Positions 9,384 through 17,976 of a stretch of DNA of 64,000 nucleotides are shown here, one piece after another; positions within the stretch are counted from its first letter, which is position 1; each line of letters opens with the position of its first letter. The notes below the pieces were generated by a model, which saw only the letters and a list, made by a program, of their open reading frames with translations, was not told where the DNA came from and searched no databases. This DNA comes from Streptomyces umbrinus (lineage in GTDB: Bacteria; Actinomycetota; Actinomycetes; Streptomycetales; Streptomycetaceae). The position numbers were made by a program, and so were the translations under genes. The stretch spans positions 7,626,001 through 7,690,000 of the forward strand of contig NZ_JAUSZI010000002.1 of assembly GCF_030817415.1 (NCBI RefSeq), read 5' to 3'.

Positions 9384-12300
9384 CGTCCTGCCCGTTGAGC
9401 GACTTCATCGACCGCAGCGAAGGAGCGGTGTCCTCCCGCCGCAGCGCCAGCACCGCGGTGACGGCCAGCGGCGCGACCACCACGGCGGCCAGCAGGAACA
9501 CGACCTGGCCGAGCGGCAGTTCCACCAGCACCTCCGGGACCGGCCGACTCGCCCCGGACGTCAGCACGATCAACGGAATCACCGCCCGCGTCAGAACCGC
9601 CCCCAGCGCCACCCCCACCACCAACGCCAGCGCCATCAGCACGCCCTGCTCGGCGGCGACCAGCCGGGCGAGCTGCCGCCGAGGTGCCCCCAGCGCGCGC
9701 AGCAGCGCGAACTCACCGCTGCGCGCCTGCAACGACCCCGCCGTGCTCACGGCGAAGCCGACCGCCGCCAGCGCCGCCGCGACCACGGACGCCGCCGCGA
9801 AGGCCGCCTCGGGCCCTGCCCCGAAGGGGTCGTCCCGCAACTGCTCGGCGACCTCGTCGCGCACGACCACCTGCGACGGCTCGACGTCGGGCCGCTCGCG
9901 CAACTCCGCGGCCACCCGCGCCGCCGCCCCCGGTTCGGTCCGCAGCCACCACTCGCCGGGCGCGACACTCTCCCCGTACCGTTGCTCCAACACCCGGTTC
10001 ACGGACCGGAGATCGACCAGCAGCGCCCCGCCGGAGGGATCCCCGCCACCGGCGTCCTGCGTGGTCGGCAGCGCCCGCACGTGGTCCACGATCCGCACCG
10101 GTACGGCAGAGCCGCCGAAGGTCACGTCCACCCGTTGGCCCGTACGCGCCCCTGCGGCCTTCAGATAGCCGTCCGTCGCGACCGCGGCGACCTCGGGCAC
10201 GTCGGGCCGGTCCACCCGCAGCCGGATCGTCAACGACGAGACCTCCCAGGCGTAGTCGCCGGGTACGTAACCGGTGCCGTAGCCGACCGTCAGCGGCTTC
10301 TCGGACTTCACGGTCGCCGCCGTCGGGCTGGAGTCGGCCTCGGGATCCGCCGTGCTGCTGTTGCTGCGGGACTTCGCCAGCCAGGACTTGGGCTGCTCAA
10401 GACGTTGCTCCGAGCCGTCGGCTCCCGTGGCCGTCAACTCCTCGACGGACAGCAGGTGGCGCTCGGCGCGGCCCGTCGGCTGGAGCATGTCCAACTGCAG
10501 CCCGGTCAGCGCCAGCGGCTCGGCGGTCCGGCCGGCCGGGGCCTCGGCCGCCTTCGACAGGTCCAGGGTGAGCCGGTGGGCCCGTCCGTCGGCGGGCAGT
10601 TCACCGACGGGAACGCGGTACGGAGTGCCGTACCGGTCCTCCAGCGTCACCGCCACGTCCGCCGACATCTCGGAGCGGAACGCCGACGGGTCCGAGCCTG
10701 ACCCCGCCGCTTCCGAACCCGACGCCTCAGCGCCCGAGTCCGAAGCGTCCGAACCCTCCTTCACCTCCGAACCCTCCTTCACCGGCGCGGCCTCCGCCCG
10801 GATCCGCAGCATCAGCCCCAGCCGCGTACTTCCCTTCGGCAGCACCGCGCCGGGTGACGCGGCCCCCTTCGGCCCGAGCCCGGCCAGCATCCGCCCCACC
10901 GGCTCCTGTGCCAGATCCCCGCGCATCAGCAAACCGTCCTCGCCCCCGGAGTCCGCCGTGTCCAGCGCCAGCACCGTCGCCGTCCGGTTCCCGGACAACG
11001 GCAGCGTCGTACGCATCGCGGGAGCCGTCCCGCTCACACCGTCGACCGCCGAGTAGGTCCCGGCCTGTCCCAGGCCGCTCTCGCCCGCCTCCGTCACACG
11101 TACGGACGTGCCGGCCCTGAAGTCCGCCTGGTCGTCCTGCGAGCCGTTCCACGACGCGCCCTGGCCGATCGCGAGCATGCCCATGGCGATGGCGAGGACG
11201 AGCAGCAGGACGGGCCCGGCGCCGCCCATCGGACGGCGGCTGAACTGCCAGCCCGCGAGCGCCGTCGGCAGGCCCCGGCCGCTCGCCGCGCGCCGCTCGG
11301 CGAGGCGGGCGACGGGCGGCAGCAGACGCAGGGTGAGCACGGTTCCGGCGAGCAGGGCGAGGGCGGGCGCGGAGACGAGGAGCGGGTCGATGCCGAGCGT
11401 GCCCGAACGGTCGTCGGTGACGGCACCGGAGTTCTGCCGGCTCAACTGCCAGTACGCGACGGCCGCGATCACCAGCAGCCCGACATCCGCACCGGCCCGT
11501 ACCGGCGCGGGCAGCGCCCGGGCCCGGCCGCCTCCCGAACCCCCGGTCAGCGCGGGCACGGTCACCGCCAGCGCGCACCCGAGGGCCACCCCGGCCGCCA
11601 CCACCCACACACCGCCGGCCGTCACCGAGGTGTCCAGCCGCAGCCCGATCCGCGACAGCGCCCCCTGCCCGGCCAGCAGCCGCGTCAACGGCCCCGCGAG
11701 CAGCGGCGCGCACACCGCGGCCGGGATCGCCAGCAGCAGTGCCTCCAGCGCGGCGAGCCACGCCACCCGCCCGCGCGTGGCGCCACGGGCCCGCAACAGC
11801 CGTGTCTCACCGGCCCGTTCGACGCTCAGCAGGCGTGCCACGAGCAGCAGCGCGTACCCGGCGAGCAGCGAGAGCTGGAGCGCCACGATCAGCAGCGTCG
11901 AACGGGAGACCAGCAACGACCGTTCGACGCGGTCCAGTTCCTCCGGCAACGATGTCGTGACGGCCGTGGTGCCGTGCAGCGAGGGGGACTTGAGCAGCGA
12001 ACGGGGGCCGGAGCGCGCCGCGTCCCGCAGGGCGTCGATCCGCCCGGTCGTCAGCGTGGAGAAGTCGGCGGACGCCAGCCAGCCGGTCTGCCCGGCGCTC
12101 ACCGTCACGCCCGCCCGGTCCGTCCCGCCTTTCTGCCCGCTGCCCGTCGCCGCCGCGAGCACCGCCGGATCGGCGAGCAGCGGCCCGTACGTCGTGAAGT
12201 CCAGCCTGCTGACCCCGCGTCCGCGCAGGTCCTCCAACTGCCAGTAGGGGGAGGTGACACGCGCGGGCCGGTACACCCCGGTCACCCGGATCCGCACCTT

Positions 12301-12852
12301 GGGTCCGCCGAACCGGTCGACGAGCGTCAGCCCGGCGCCCGCCTTCAGCGCGAGTTCCCGGGCGGCCGCCTCGGGAAGGGCCACCTCGATCTCGCGGTCG
12401 TCCCCCGGGGCACCGGGCAGGCGGCCCGAGACCATCCGCACCTGGGTCCGGTCGAGCGCCGCGAAGTGCGTGAGGTCCGGATCGCCCGAGCGTTCGGCGG
12501 CGGGCTGCAGCGACCTCGGCAGCGCGTACGGCCCCGACCGCGTCAGTGTCCGCAGCGTCACCGGCAGCCCGTCGAAGGTGCGCCGCGCGCCCTCCCGTAC
12601 GGCCTTGTCGGCGGCCGCGCGTTCCTGCGGGGGCACGTCGGCCTTGACGATCAGTGTCGTGGCCGCCGCGCTCTCCTCGCGTCCGGCACCCTGTGAGGTG
12701 TCGAGGAGCGAGTGGCGCAGGGCGGCGTCACCGATCGCGCCGGAGTACGCGGTGAGGGTCGCCAGGACCGCCGTGGTGAGCACGACGGTGAGCAGCGCGG
12801 CGGTCAGCAGCAGTCGATGTGCCCGCACGCGCGAAAGAACGAACCCCGTCAC
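9376..12852 (-). CDS. ABC transporter permease, FtsX/MacB-like (1158 aa)
   Basis: The first gene of the exporter operon. The N-terminal membrane segment (about 12-35, HRLLLTAALLTVVLTTAVLA) is followed by a large outside domain, a group of membrane segments (about 320-560), a second outside domain and four C-terminal helices, with LRALGAPRRQLARLVAAEQG a typical FtsX cytoplasmic loop. A Ser/Glu/Asp/Gly-rich low-complexity stretch lies near 690-725 (EVKEGSDASDSGAEASGSEA), probably an exposed linker. At 1158 residues it is much longer than MacB (about 650), because of the two expanded outside domains. The order permease, permease, small repeat ORF, ATPase with overlapping ends implies a single transcript. 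Confidence 0.85.
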   Translation of the reverse strand: MTGFVLSRVRAHRLLLTAALLTVVLTTAVLATLTAYSGAIGDAALRHSLLDTSQGAGREESAAATTLIVKADVPPQERAAADKAVREGARRTFDGLPVTLRTLTRSGPYALPRSLQPAAERSGDPDLTHFAALDRTQVRMVSGRLPGAPGDDREIEVALPEAAARELALKAGAGLTLVDRFGGPKVRIRVTGVYRPARVTSPYWQLEDLRGRGVSRLDFTTYGPLLADPAVLAAATGSGQKGGTDRAGVTVSAGQTGWLASADFSTLTTGRIDALRDAARSGPRSLLKSPSLHGTTAVTTSLPEELDRVERSLLVSRSTLLIVALQLSLLAGYALLLVARLLSVERAGETRLLRARGATRGRVAWLAALEALLLAIPAAVCAPLLAGPLTRLLAGQGALSRIGLRLDTSVTAGGVWVVAAGVALGCALAVTVPALTGGSGGGRARALPAPVRAGADVGLLVIAAVAYWQLSRQNSGAVTDDRSGTLGIDPLLVSAPALALLAGTVLTLRLLPPVARLAERRAASGRGLPTALAGWQFSRRPMGGAGPVLLLVLAIAMGMLAIGQGASWNGSQDDQADFRAGTSVRVTEAGESGLGQAGTYSAVDGVSGTAPAMRTTLPLSGNRTATVLALDTADSGGEDGLLMRGDLAQEPVGRMLAGLGPKGAASPGAVLPKGSTRLGLMLRIRAEAAPVKEGSEVKEGSDASDSGAEASGSEAAGSGSDPSAFRSEMSADVAVTLEDRYGTPYRVPVGELPADGRAHRLTLDLSKAAEAPAGRTAEPLALTGLQLDMLQPTGRAERHLLSVEELTATGADGSEQRLEQPKSWLAKSRSNSSTADPEADSSPTAATVKSEKPLTVGYGTGYVPGDYAWEVSSLTIRLRVDRPDVPEVAAVATDGYLKAAGARTGQRVDVTFGGSAVPVRIVDHVRALPTTQDAGGGDPSGGALLVDLRSVNRVLEQRYGESVAPGEWWLRTEPGAAARVAAELRERPDVEPSQVVVRDEVAEQLRDDPFGAGPEAAFAAASVVAAALAAVGFAVSTAGSLQARSGEFALLRALGAPRRQLARLVAAEQGVLMALALVVGVALGAVLTRAVIPLIVLTSGASRPVPEVLVELPLGQVVFLLAAVVVAPLAVTAVLALRREDTAPSLRSMKSLNGQDGE

Positions 12853-13049
12853 CCGGCCCCCCGCCGTATCCCGGAGTCCCCGTCACTCCGGATCTTCGGG
12901 CGATGCTGTCAGAGGTGACGGCTTCGGGGTAAGCGCTTGAGAGCCGACTTTGACCGGATCGTGACCGGAATCCGGCGACACGCGACCGGAATGCGCGCGT
13001 CGAGAGAGGCGGCGACGGTGTCCGGCCCGACGGTGCTCAGCGGCGGTGC

Positions 13050-13454
13050 TCAGCCCTCCGTGTTCACCATCGACGCCGCCGCGTACGTCAGGTAGTTCCA
13101 CAGCGTGTGCTCGTGCTCCTCGGAGAGACCGAGTTCGTCGACGGCGACCCGCATGTGCTTCAGCCAGGCGTCGTGCGCCGCGCGGTCGACCGCGAACGGG
13201 GCGTGCCGCATCCGCAGCCGGGGGTGACCGCGGTTCTCGCTGTACGTGGTCGGGCCGCCCCAGTACTGGATCAGGAACAGGGTGAAGCGCTCCTCGGCCG
13301 GGCCCAGGTCCTCCTCGGGATACATGGGCCGCAGCAGCGGGTCCTCGGCGACGCCCTCGTAGAACCGGTGCACCAGTCGACGGAAGGTCTCCTCGCCGCC
13401 GACCTGCTCGTAGAAGGTCTGCTCCTGAAGCGTGCCGCGCGGAATCTCTTTCAC
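13050..13454 (-). CDS. glbO: Group II truncated haemoglobin (trHbO)
   Basis: A 134-residue globin of the truncated 2-on-2 fold, group II. Visible family features are TFYEQVGGEETFRRLVHRFY at the start, DPLLRPMYPEEDL, LFLIQYWGGPTTYSENRGHP and the LRMRHAPFAV segment holding the proximal haem His. These cytoplasmic proteins bind O2 and act in oxygen or peroxide/NO chemistry. ATG 13454 follows a plausible purine stretch. It is a single gene, transcribed away from the methyltransferase on the other strand. Confidence 0.93.
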   Translation of the reverse strand: MKEIPRGTLQEQTFYEQVGGEETFRRLVHRFYEGVAEDPLLRPMYPEEDLGPAEERFTLFLIQYWGGPTTYSENRGHPRLRMRHAPFAVDRAAHDAWLKHMRVAVDELGLSEEHEHTLWNYLTYAAASMVNTEG

Positions 13455-13690
13455 GTCAGTTGGCCCTCACAAAGGTCGTTCCGGTCAGCCCCTGGTCGTC
13501 GCGGCCGGGGGGCCGGGGTCGTCCCCCGGCAAATGCAGCACGCTGTCCATGGTCTCAGACGGGGGGACCGAGGACTCAAGGCTTAGGACCACGCGAATCG
13601 AAGGGCCGGTTCCGGATCGTTGAAGGGCCTATTCCGGATCGGTCGTCCCCGGCGCTCGCCTCCTGGGCCGTCCGGCAGCACAGTGGAGGT

Positions 13691-14680
13691 ATGGGCGCGC
13701 ACGCCATCGACCCCGGTCTCGACGACCTCGCCGCCACGGCGCGGGCGGCGCTGGTGCGTGAGATCGAGGCGAGCGGGGCCTGGGCCACGGACCCGGTCTG
13801 GCGGGAGGCTTTCGAAAGCGTCCCGCGCCACCTCTTCGTGCCGTACTACTACGTCGGCGCGCTCGGCGGCGGCTACGAGCGCCGGTGGGGTGAGGACCCC
13901 AGCGCGCGCAGGCGCGAGAACTGGGTGCGCGGCGCCTACGCGGACGCCCCGCTGGCCACCCGGGTGCGCGACGGCGAGCTGCTCTCGTCCAGCAGCCAGC
14001 CCTCCCTGATGGCGAAGATGTTGGCCGAGCTGGCGGTACGGGACGGCGACGCGGTCCTGGAGATCGGCGCGGGCACCGGCTACAACGCGGCCCTGCTCTC
14101 GCACCGGCTGGGCGACGGGCAGGTCACCACGGTCGATCTGGACCCGGAGATCACCGACTCCGCCCGGCGGCACCTGGCCCTCGCAGGCCACCACCCCACC
14201 GTCGTCACCGGCGACGGGGCGCGCGGCTGCCCGGAGCGCGCCCCCTTCGACCGGATCATCGCGACCTGCACGCTCAGCACGATCCCGCGCGCCTGGCTGG
14301 CCCAGTGCGCGCCGGGCGCCCGGATCCTCGCGCCGTTCGCCACCGGCCTCATCGCGCTGCGGGTGCGCGACTCCGGGTACGCCGAGGGCCGCTTCCTGCA
14401 CACGCCCGCCTACTTCGTGCCCCTGCGCGGCAGCGGCTGGCCCGGGCCCGAACTCCCGGACGCGGACCTGTCGGAGCTGCCGCGCCGGACCAGGAGCCAC
14501 GAGCTGCTCCGCTTCCTGCTGACCCTGACGGTGGACAGCCTCGACCCGCACGAGGCGTACGGGATCTGGGAGCGGGAGGGGCAGCCGCCCCGGCAGCGGT
14601 ACGGGATCACGGTCGACGGCGGCCGCGCGTGGGCGTGGCTGGACGACCCCGCGGGGCCGTACGCCTGGCCGCTGCCGTGA
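13691..14680 (+). CDS. PCMT-like SAM-dependent methyltransferase
   Basis: A 329-residue protein related to protein-L-isoaspartate O-methyltransferase. The SAM-binding motif I is VLEIGAGTGYNAALL and motif post-I is VTTVDLDPE; SSSSQPSLMAKML before the core is typical of Streptomyces PCMT-like proteins. The final third (about 215-329) replaces the short PCMT tail and may confer another substrate. Some members of this branch modify RiPP precursors, but no precursor or partner enzyme is nearby, so repair or an unknown substrate is equally likely. ATG 13691 is only one base after GGAGGT, too close for a normal site, so the real start may differ slightly. A REP-like element and a MITE follow the stop. 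Confidence 0.8.
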   Translation: MGAHAIDPGLDDLAATARAALVREIEASGAWATDPVWREAFESVPRHLFVPYYYVGALGGGYERRWGEDPSARRRENWVRGAYADAPLATRVRDGELLSSSSQPSLMAKMLAELAVRDGDAVLEIGAGTGYNAALLSHRLGDGQVTTVDLDPEITDSARRHLALAGHHPTVVTGDGARGCPERAPFDRIIATCTLSTIPRAWLAQCAPGARILAPFATGLIALRVRDSGYAEGRFLHTPAYFVPLRGSGWPGPELPDADLSELPRRTRSHELLRFLLTLTVDSLDPHEAYGIWEREGQPPRQRYGITVDGGRAWAWLDDPAGPYAWPLP

Positions 14681-14723
14681 GCTCCGCCGGTTGGGCGGTT
14701 CGTCGACTGCGGGCCGGTGGGGG

Positions 14724-14790
14724 CTGGATGCGCCCCGCGGCGGAGCCGCGCATGGTCACGGCCCCGCGCCCCTCACGGGGCCCGGCCCCG
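14724..14790 (-). repeat. REP-like intergenic repeat (copy A)
   Basis: Read on the minus strand this contains CCCCGTGAGGGGCGCGGGGC, then GCGGCTCCGCCGC, then CATCCAGCC. The same order of blocks occurs at 44086, 47966 and 62731. It starts some 40 bases after the methyltransferase stop. The GCGGCTCCGCCGC part is a self-complementary hairpin. It belongs to a repeat family common at gene ends in Streptomyces. Confidence 0.7.
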
Positions 14791-14792
14791 CC

Positions 14793-14996
14793 TAGGGCCT
14801 GTCTGACAATTCCCTCCCCCAGCCTCCGGCCGGGAGGTGCCCCCAGCCTCACGACGCCATGCACGCACTCTCGCCGCACCGGGCGCAGAGCCAAGTACGT
14901 CCAGTACGAGGCTCTACGCCCGGCACGCCGAGAGCACGCACCTGACGCCGCGAGGCCGCCCTCCGGGCGACGACGGGAATTGTCAGACAGGCCCTA
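14793..14996. mobile_element. 204-bp MITE-like element with perfect 22-bp terminal inverted repeats
   Basis: The arms at 14793-14814 (starting TAGGGCCTGTCTGACAATTC) and 14975-14996 are perfect reverse complements over 22 bases. The interior is itself a long imperfect palindrome: CTCTCGCCGC pairs with GCGCCGAGAG-like sequence, CGGGCG with CGCCCG, AGAGCC with GGCTCT, and AGTAC with GTAC around the centre near 14895. It has no coding capacity. The right arm supplies the TAG stop codon of the FHA gene (14996-14994). The whole resembles a non-autonomous element mobilised in trans by a transposase not present here. No clear target duplication is seen because the flanks are repetitive. Confidence 0.8.
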
Positions 14997-16397
14997 GCCC
15001 CGTCGGACCGTGATCGTCGTCCACGCGCCCACGTGCACCCGGTCGCCGTCCTGCAGCGGTACGGGGACGAAGGGCTGGATGGGCTCCTCGGCGCCGTTGA
15101 CCGTGGTGCCGTTGGTGGAGTTCTGGTCGACGACCGCCCAGCTGCCGTCGGGCTGCTGGACGAGCACCGCGTGCTGGTGCGAGACGCCCGGGTCCTCCGG
15201 CGGCACCGCCAGGTCGATGTCCGGGGACTCGCCCGTGGAGTGACGGCGGCGGCCGATGGTGATCTGGTTGCCGGTGAGCGGACGCTGCTGCTCGGGGGAG
15301 TACGCGGGCAGGTTCAGCCCCGCGGCCTCCGGTCCCGAGCGCTGCATCATCGCCATGAAGTACTCACGGTCGGGCCCGATCGTGATGCTCCACGACAGCG
15401 GCTGCTGCTGGTAGACGGGCGGCGCCTGCGTCGCGCCGGGCTGCGGGTAGCCGTAGCCACCGCCCGGACCGCCACCGGGGCCGGGAGGGCCGCCGGGACC
15501 ACCAGGACCGCCGGGCGTACCGGTCGACGGGGGCGGGAGCACCCAGTCGTCCTCACCGCCACCGAAGGACTGCCCTCCGGGACCACCGGGACCACTAGGT
15601 CCACCGGGTGCCTGAGGGCGCCCGGTCTCCTGCGGGTACGCGGGCGGAGCGGGCGGACCGGACTGCTGGTACCCCTGCGGAGCACCGGGACCGCCCGGAC
15701 CGCCAGGACCGCCGAGACCGTTCGGACCGCCGGGGCCACCGGGCCCACCCTGGCCGCCAGGTCCACCGGGACCGTTGGGTCCGCCGGGAGGCCCGCCGGG
15801 CCCGCCGAAGCCGCCAGGCATCCCGGGTCCCGTGCCGCCCGGGCCGGGCGGCGGCGGAACCGGTCGTGACGGGTCACCGGGGAAGCCCGAGGGGTTCTCG
15901 CCGTACGGCGGGATCGGCTCGGCGGGCCGGTTCATCTGCGAGGGCCGGGAGCCCTGGTAGTCGTACCCGCCGGGGGCGCCACCGGGCTGTCCGGGCGGCT
16001 GCTGCTGGAAGCGCAGCGCCGGGTTCTGTCCACCGGGACCACCAGGACCGGGACCGGGACCGCCGCCGGGCCCGGGGGGGCGCGGCGCGGCCGGGGTGTA
16101 CGAGGTCGCGGTGTTCGTCAGGAAGTTCCACCGGCACTCCTCGCAGAACGGTGCCCCGCCCTCACGCGGAGTACGGCACTGCGGGCAGAGCTCGGCCGAG
16201 GGCGCGTCGGGCACCGCGGAGAGATGCGGGCGGCCGCCCTGGCCGGGCGGCGGGGGCGAACCGGGCGGCGGATAGCCGTAGCCGGCCGCCGGGGGCGGCG
16301 GTGGAGGTGGCGGGGGCACGGCACCGGCCATGCGGTGACCGCAGACCTCGCACCAGTCGTCGGAACCCGACTGGTGTCCGTTCGGGCAGGTCGGCAT
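14994..16397 (-). CDS. FHA-domain protein with two N-terminal zinc ribbons
   Basis: A 467-residue protein, last gene of the PknG-type operon. Residues 1-23 form a ribbon ([20 protein letters not shown]) and about 70-92 a second ([18 protein letters not shown]). About 95-330 is a long Gly/Pro-rich, collagen-like linker of GGPGGPG repeats. The C-terminus (about 376-467) is a forkhead-associated domain with IGRRRHS, SHQHAVL and [10 protein letters not shown], the phosphothreonine-binding signatures. By analogy with GarA/OdhI it could be a target or reader of the kinase in the same operon, though it lacks their short N-terminal phospho-Thr motif. Its TAG stop is provided by a MITE arm, so the original C-terminus may have been altered. 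Confidence 0.9.
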   Translation of the reverse strand: MPTCPNGHQSGSDDWCEVCGHRMAGAVPPPPPPPPPAAGYGYPPPGSPPPPGQGGRPHLSAVPDAPSAELCPQCRTPREGGAPFCEECRWNFLTNTATSYTPAAPRPPGPGGGPGPGPGGPGGQNPALRFQQQPPGQPGGAPGGYDYQGSRPSQMNRPAEPIPPYGENPSGFPGDPSRPVPPPPGPGGTGPGMPGGFGGPGGPPGGPNGPGGPGGQGGPGGPGGPNGLGGPGGPGGPGAPQGYQQSGPPAPPAYPQETGRPQAPGGPSGPGGPGGQSFGGGEDDWVLPPPSTGTPGGPGGPGGPPGPGGGPGGGYGYPQPGATQAPPVYQQQPLSWSITIGPDREYFMAMMQRSGPEAAGLNLPAYSPEQQRPLTGNQITIGRRRHSTGESPDIDLAVPPEDPGVSHQHAVLVQQPDGSWAVVDQNSTNGTTVNGAEEPIQPFVPVPLQDGDRVHVGAWTTITVRRG

Positions 16398-16514
16398 GTC
16401 GGCGCTTCCCCCTCTCCTGTTCCGGCCCGAGAGGGCCGCAAATCGTGCAAACCGCTTGCGTACTGCTGGTTACTGCCTGCTTGTTGCCGCGCTCGCAACC
16501 GAGTGCGTACCGCT

Positions 16515-17861
16515 CTACTTCTTTACACGGACAGTCTTTGTGGACCGTGTCTCGAGAGTCATCTCGTCGGCCTCCGCGACCTTCGCCTTCAATCGCACAG
16601 TACCTGCCGCGGCGTCGACCACGTCCACCACCTTCGAAAGCAGTTTCGCCGTATCCGCGTTTCCGGAGGCGCTGGCGAGCTGAACGGCCCGTCCCAGCTT
16701 GGCCGTTGCGCCGTCGACATCTCCCGCTTTGCGGGCATCCAGGCCCTGTTGGATGACTTGTGCCAGTTCCGCCTGACCCGTGTAGTGCGCGACCTGCGGG
16801 TTGATCGACGTGGACGCCGCCATGTCGTCGGTCCACACGGCCCGTACGAGACCCTGGGCGCCCAGCGTCTGGGCGGTGCCGTCGCCCTGCGGGATCACCA
16901 GGGAGACGCGGGCGGCGAGCATCTCCTGGCCGAGGTCGGCCTCGGGGACCTCGACGCACACGTGGTAGTCGCGGGACTCGTCCCCCCAGGAGCCGGTGGG
17001 GTAGTCCCCGGCACGCGGTCCCGCCTCCGTGCGGCGGTCGGTCAACTCCTCGACCGTGGGCGCGACCTGCTTGACGAACTTGATCGACGTGCCGACCGGG
17101 GTCCACAGCCGCAGCGCCACGTCCGCGACCTCCTTGCCCATGGCCGTCTCCATCATCTGCGTGAAGTCGGCGGACAGGCCCGCCGGGTCGGCGACGATGT
17201 CGGAGGTGCCGAGCAGCGCGGACGCGATCCCGGTGACCTCCTTGACCTCCCAGTCCGTGCCGACGCCCCGCGCGTCCGCGGTGAACCGGCCCGCGCAGGC
17301 CTCCAGGGCGGCCTTGAGGTCCTCGGGCGACTCGTGTTCGTTGCGGCCGTCGGTGAGCACGATGCCGTGCCGGATGGCGACGTCCGCCGAGGACAGCAGC
17401 CGGTCGGCCAGCCGCAGCCAGGTGCCGATCGCCGTGCCGCCGCCCGCGCTCAGCTTGCGCAGCGCCTGCTTGGCCTGGTCGCGGGTCTGCGCGTCGGCGA
17501 CGGCGAGCCGGCCGCCGCCCGGGTAGACCTCCTTGGCCACATGCGTCCCGCCGATCACCGCGAAGTGCACCCCGTCGCGCACCGCGTCGATCGCCGCCGC
17601 CGTCGCGTCCCGGGCGCCCCGCATCTTCGTCGGCGGATAGTCCATGGACCCCGAACAGTCGACCATGATCGCCACGGCCGCGTCCGGGCCCTCACCCGGC
17701 GTGTAGAGGTGGGGTGCCGCCACGGCACTGCCCACCGTGCCGCCGCCGGTCGAGGTCACCGTGACGATCGCGTTGACCTCGCGGCCGCCCTCCGGCAGGT
17801 ACTCGTTCTGGTAGACGTCCACCGAGAACTGCGGCACGTTCGACTTCGAGAAATTGGCCAT
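16515..17861 (-). CDS. VWA-domain protein
   Basis: A 448-residue cytoplasmic protein. The von Willebrand A domain (about 70-250) carries a complete MIDAS: DCSGSMD (DxSxS), a conserved Thr in the GGGTAIG loop and the later Asp in TDGRNEH. VWA domains bind protein partners through a metal ion. Around it are beta-sandwich-like segments, and the C-terminal 80 residues are helical (ARKAGDVDGATAKLGRAVQL), resembling a TPR-like repeat. ATG 17861 (ANFSKSNVPQF) is chosen because the in-frame extension to 17891 lacks conservation features. The operon places it between the PP2C phosphatase and the FHA protein, suggesting a scaffold or target in the same phospho-signalling pathway. Confidence 0.88.
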   Translation of the reverse strand: MANFSKSNVPQFSVDVYQNEYLPEGGREVNAIVTVTSTGGGTVGSAVAAPHLYTPGEGPDAAVAIMVDCSGSMDYPPTKMRGARDATAAAIDAVRDGVHFAVIGGTHVAKEVYPGGGRLAVADAQTRDQAKQALRKLSAGGGTAIGTWLRLADRLLSSADVAIRHGIVLTDGRNEHESPEDLKAALEACAGRFTADARGVGTDWEVKEVTGIASALLGTSDIVADPAGLSADFTQMMETAMGKEVADVALRLWTPVGTSIKFVKQVAPTVEELTDRRTEAGPRAGDYPTGSWGDESRDYHVCVEVPEADLGQEMLAARVSLVIPQGDGTAQTLGAQGLVRAVWTDDMAASTSINPQVAHYTGQAELAQVIQQGLDARKAGDVDGATAKLGRAVQLASASGNADTAKLLSKVVDVVDAAAGTVRLKAKVAEADEMTLETRSTKTVRVKK

Positions 17862-17976
17862 GCCTTCTCTGCTCCCCCTCAGGACTCCCACGAGGTGTGG
17901 GTGATGTCGGTGGGCGGACCGGTCCCCTCCGGTCCTGGCCCCTCCGAGGCCGATGCCGTTTCGTACCGCTTCGGCC

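Noticed and set aside
12853..13049. Possible small gene or RNA between exporter operon and globin
   Set aside because: The 197 bases hold only unsupported frames and no clear hairpin; probably the exporter promoter.
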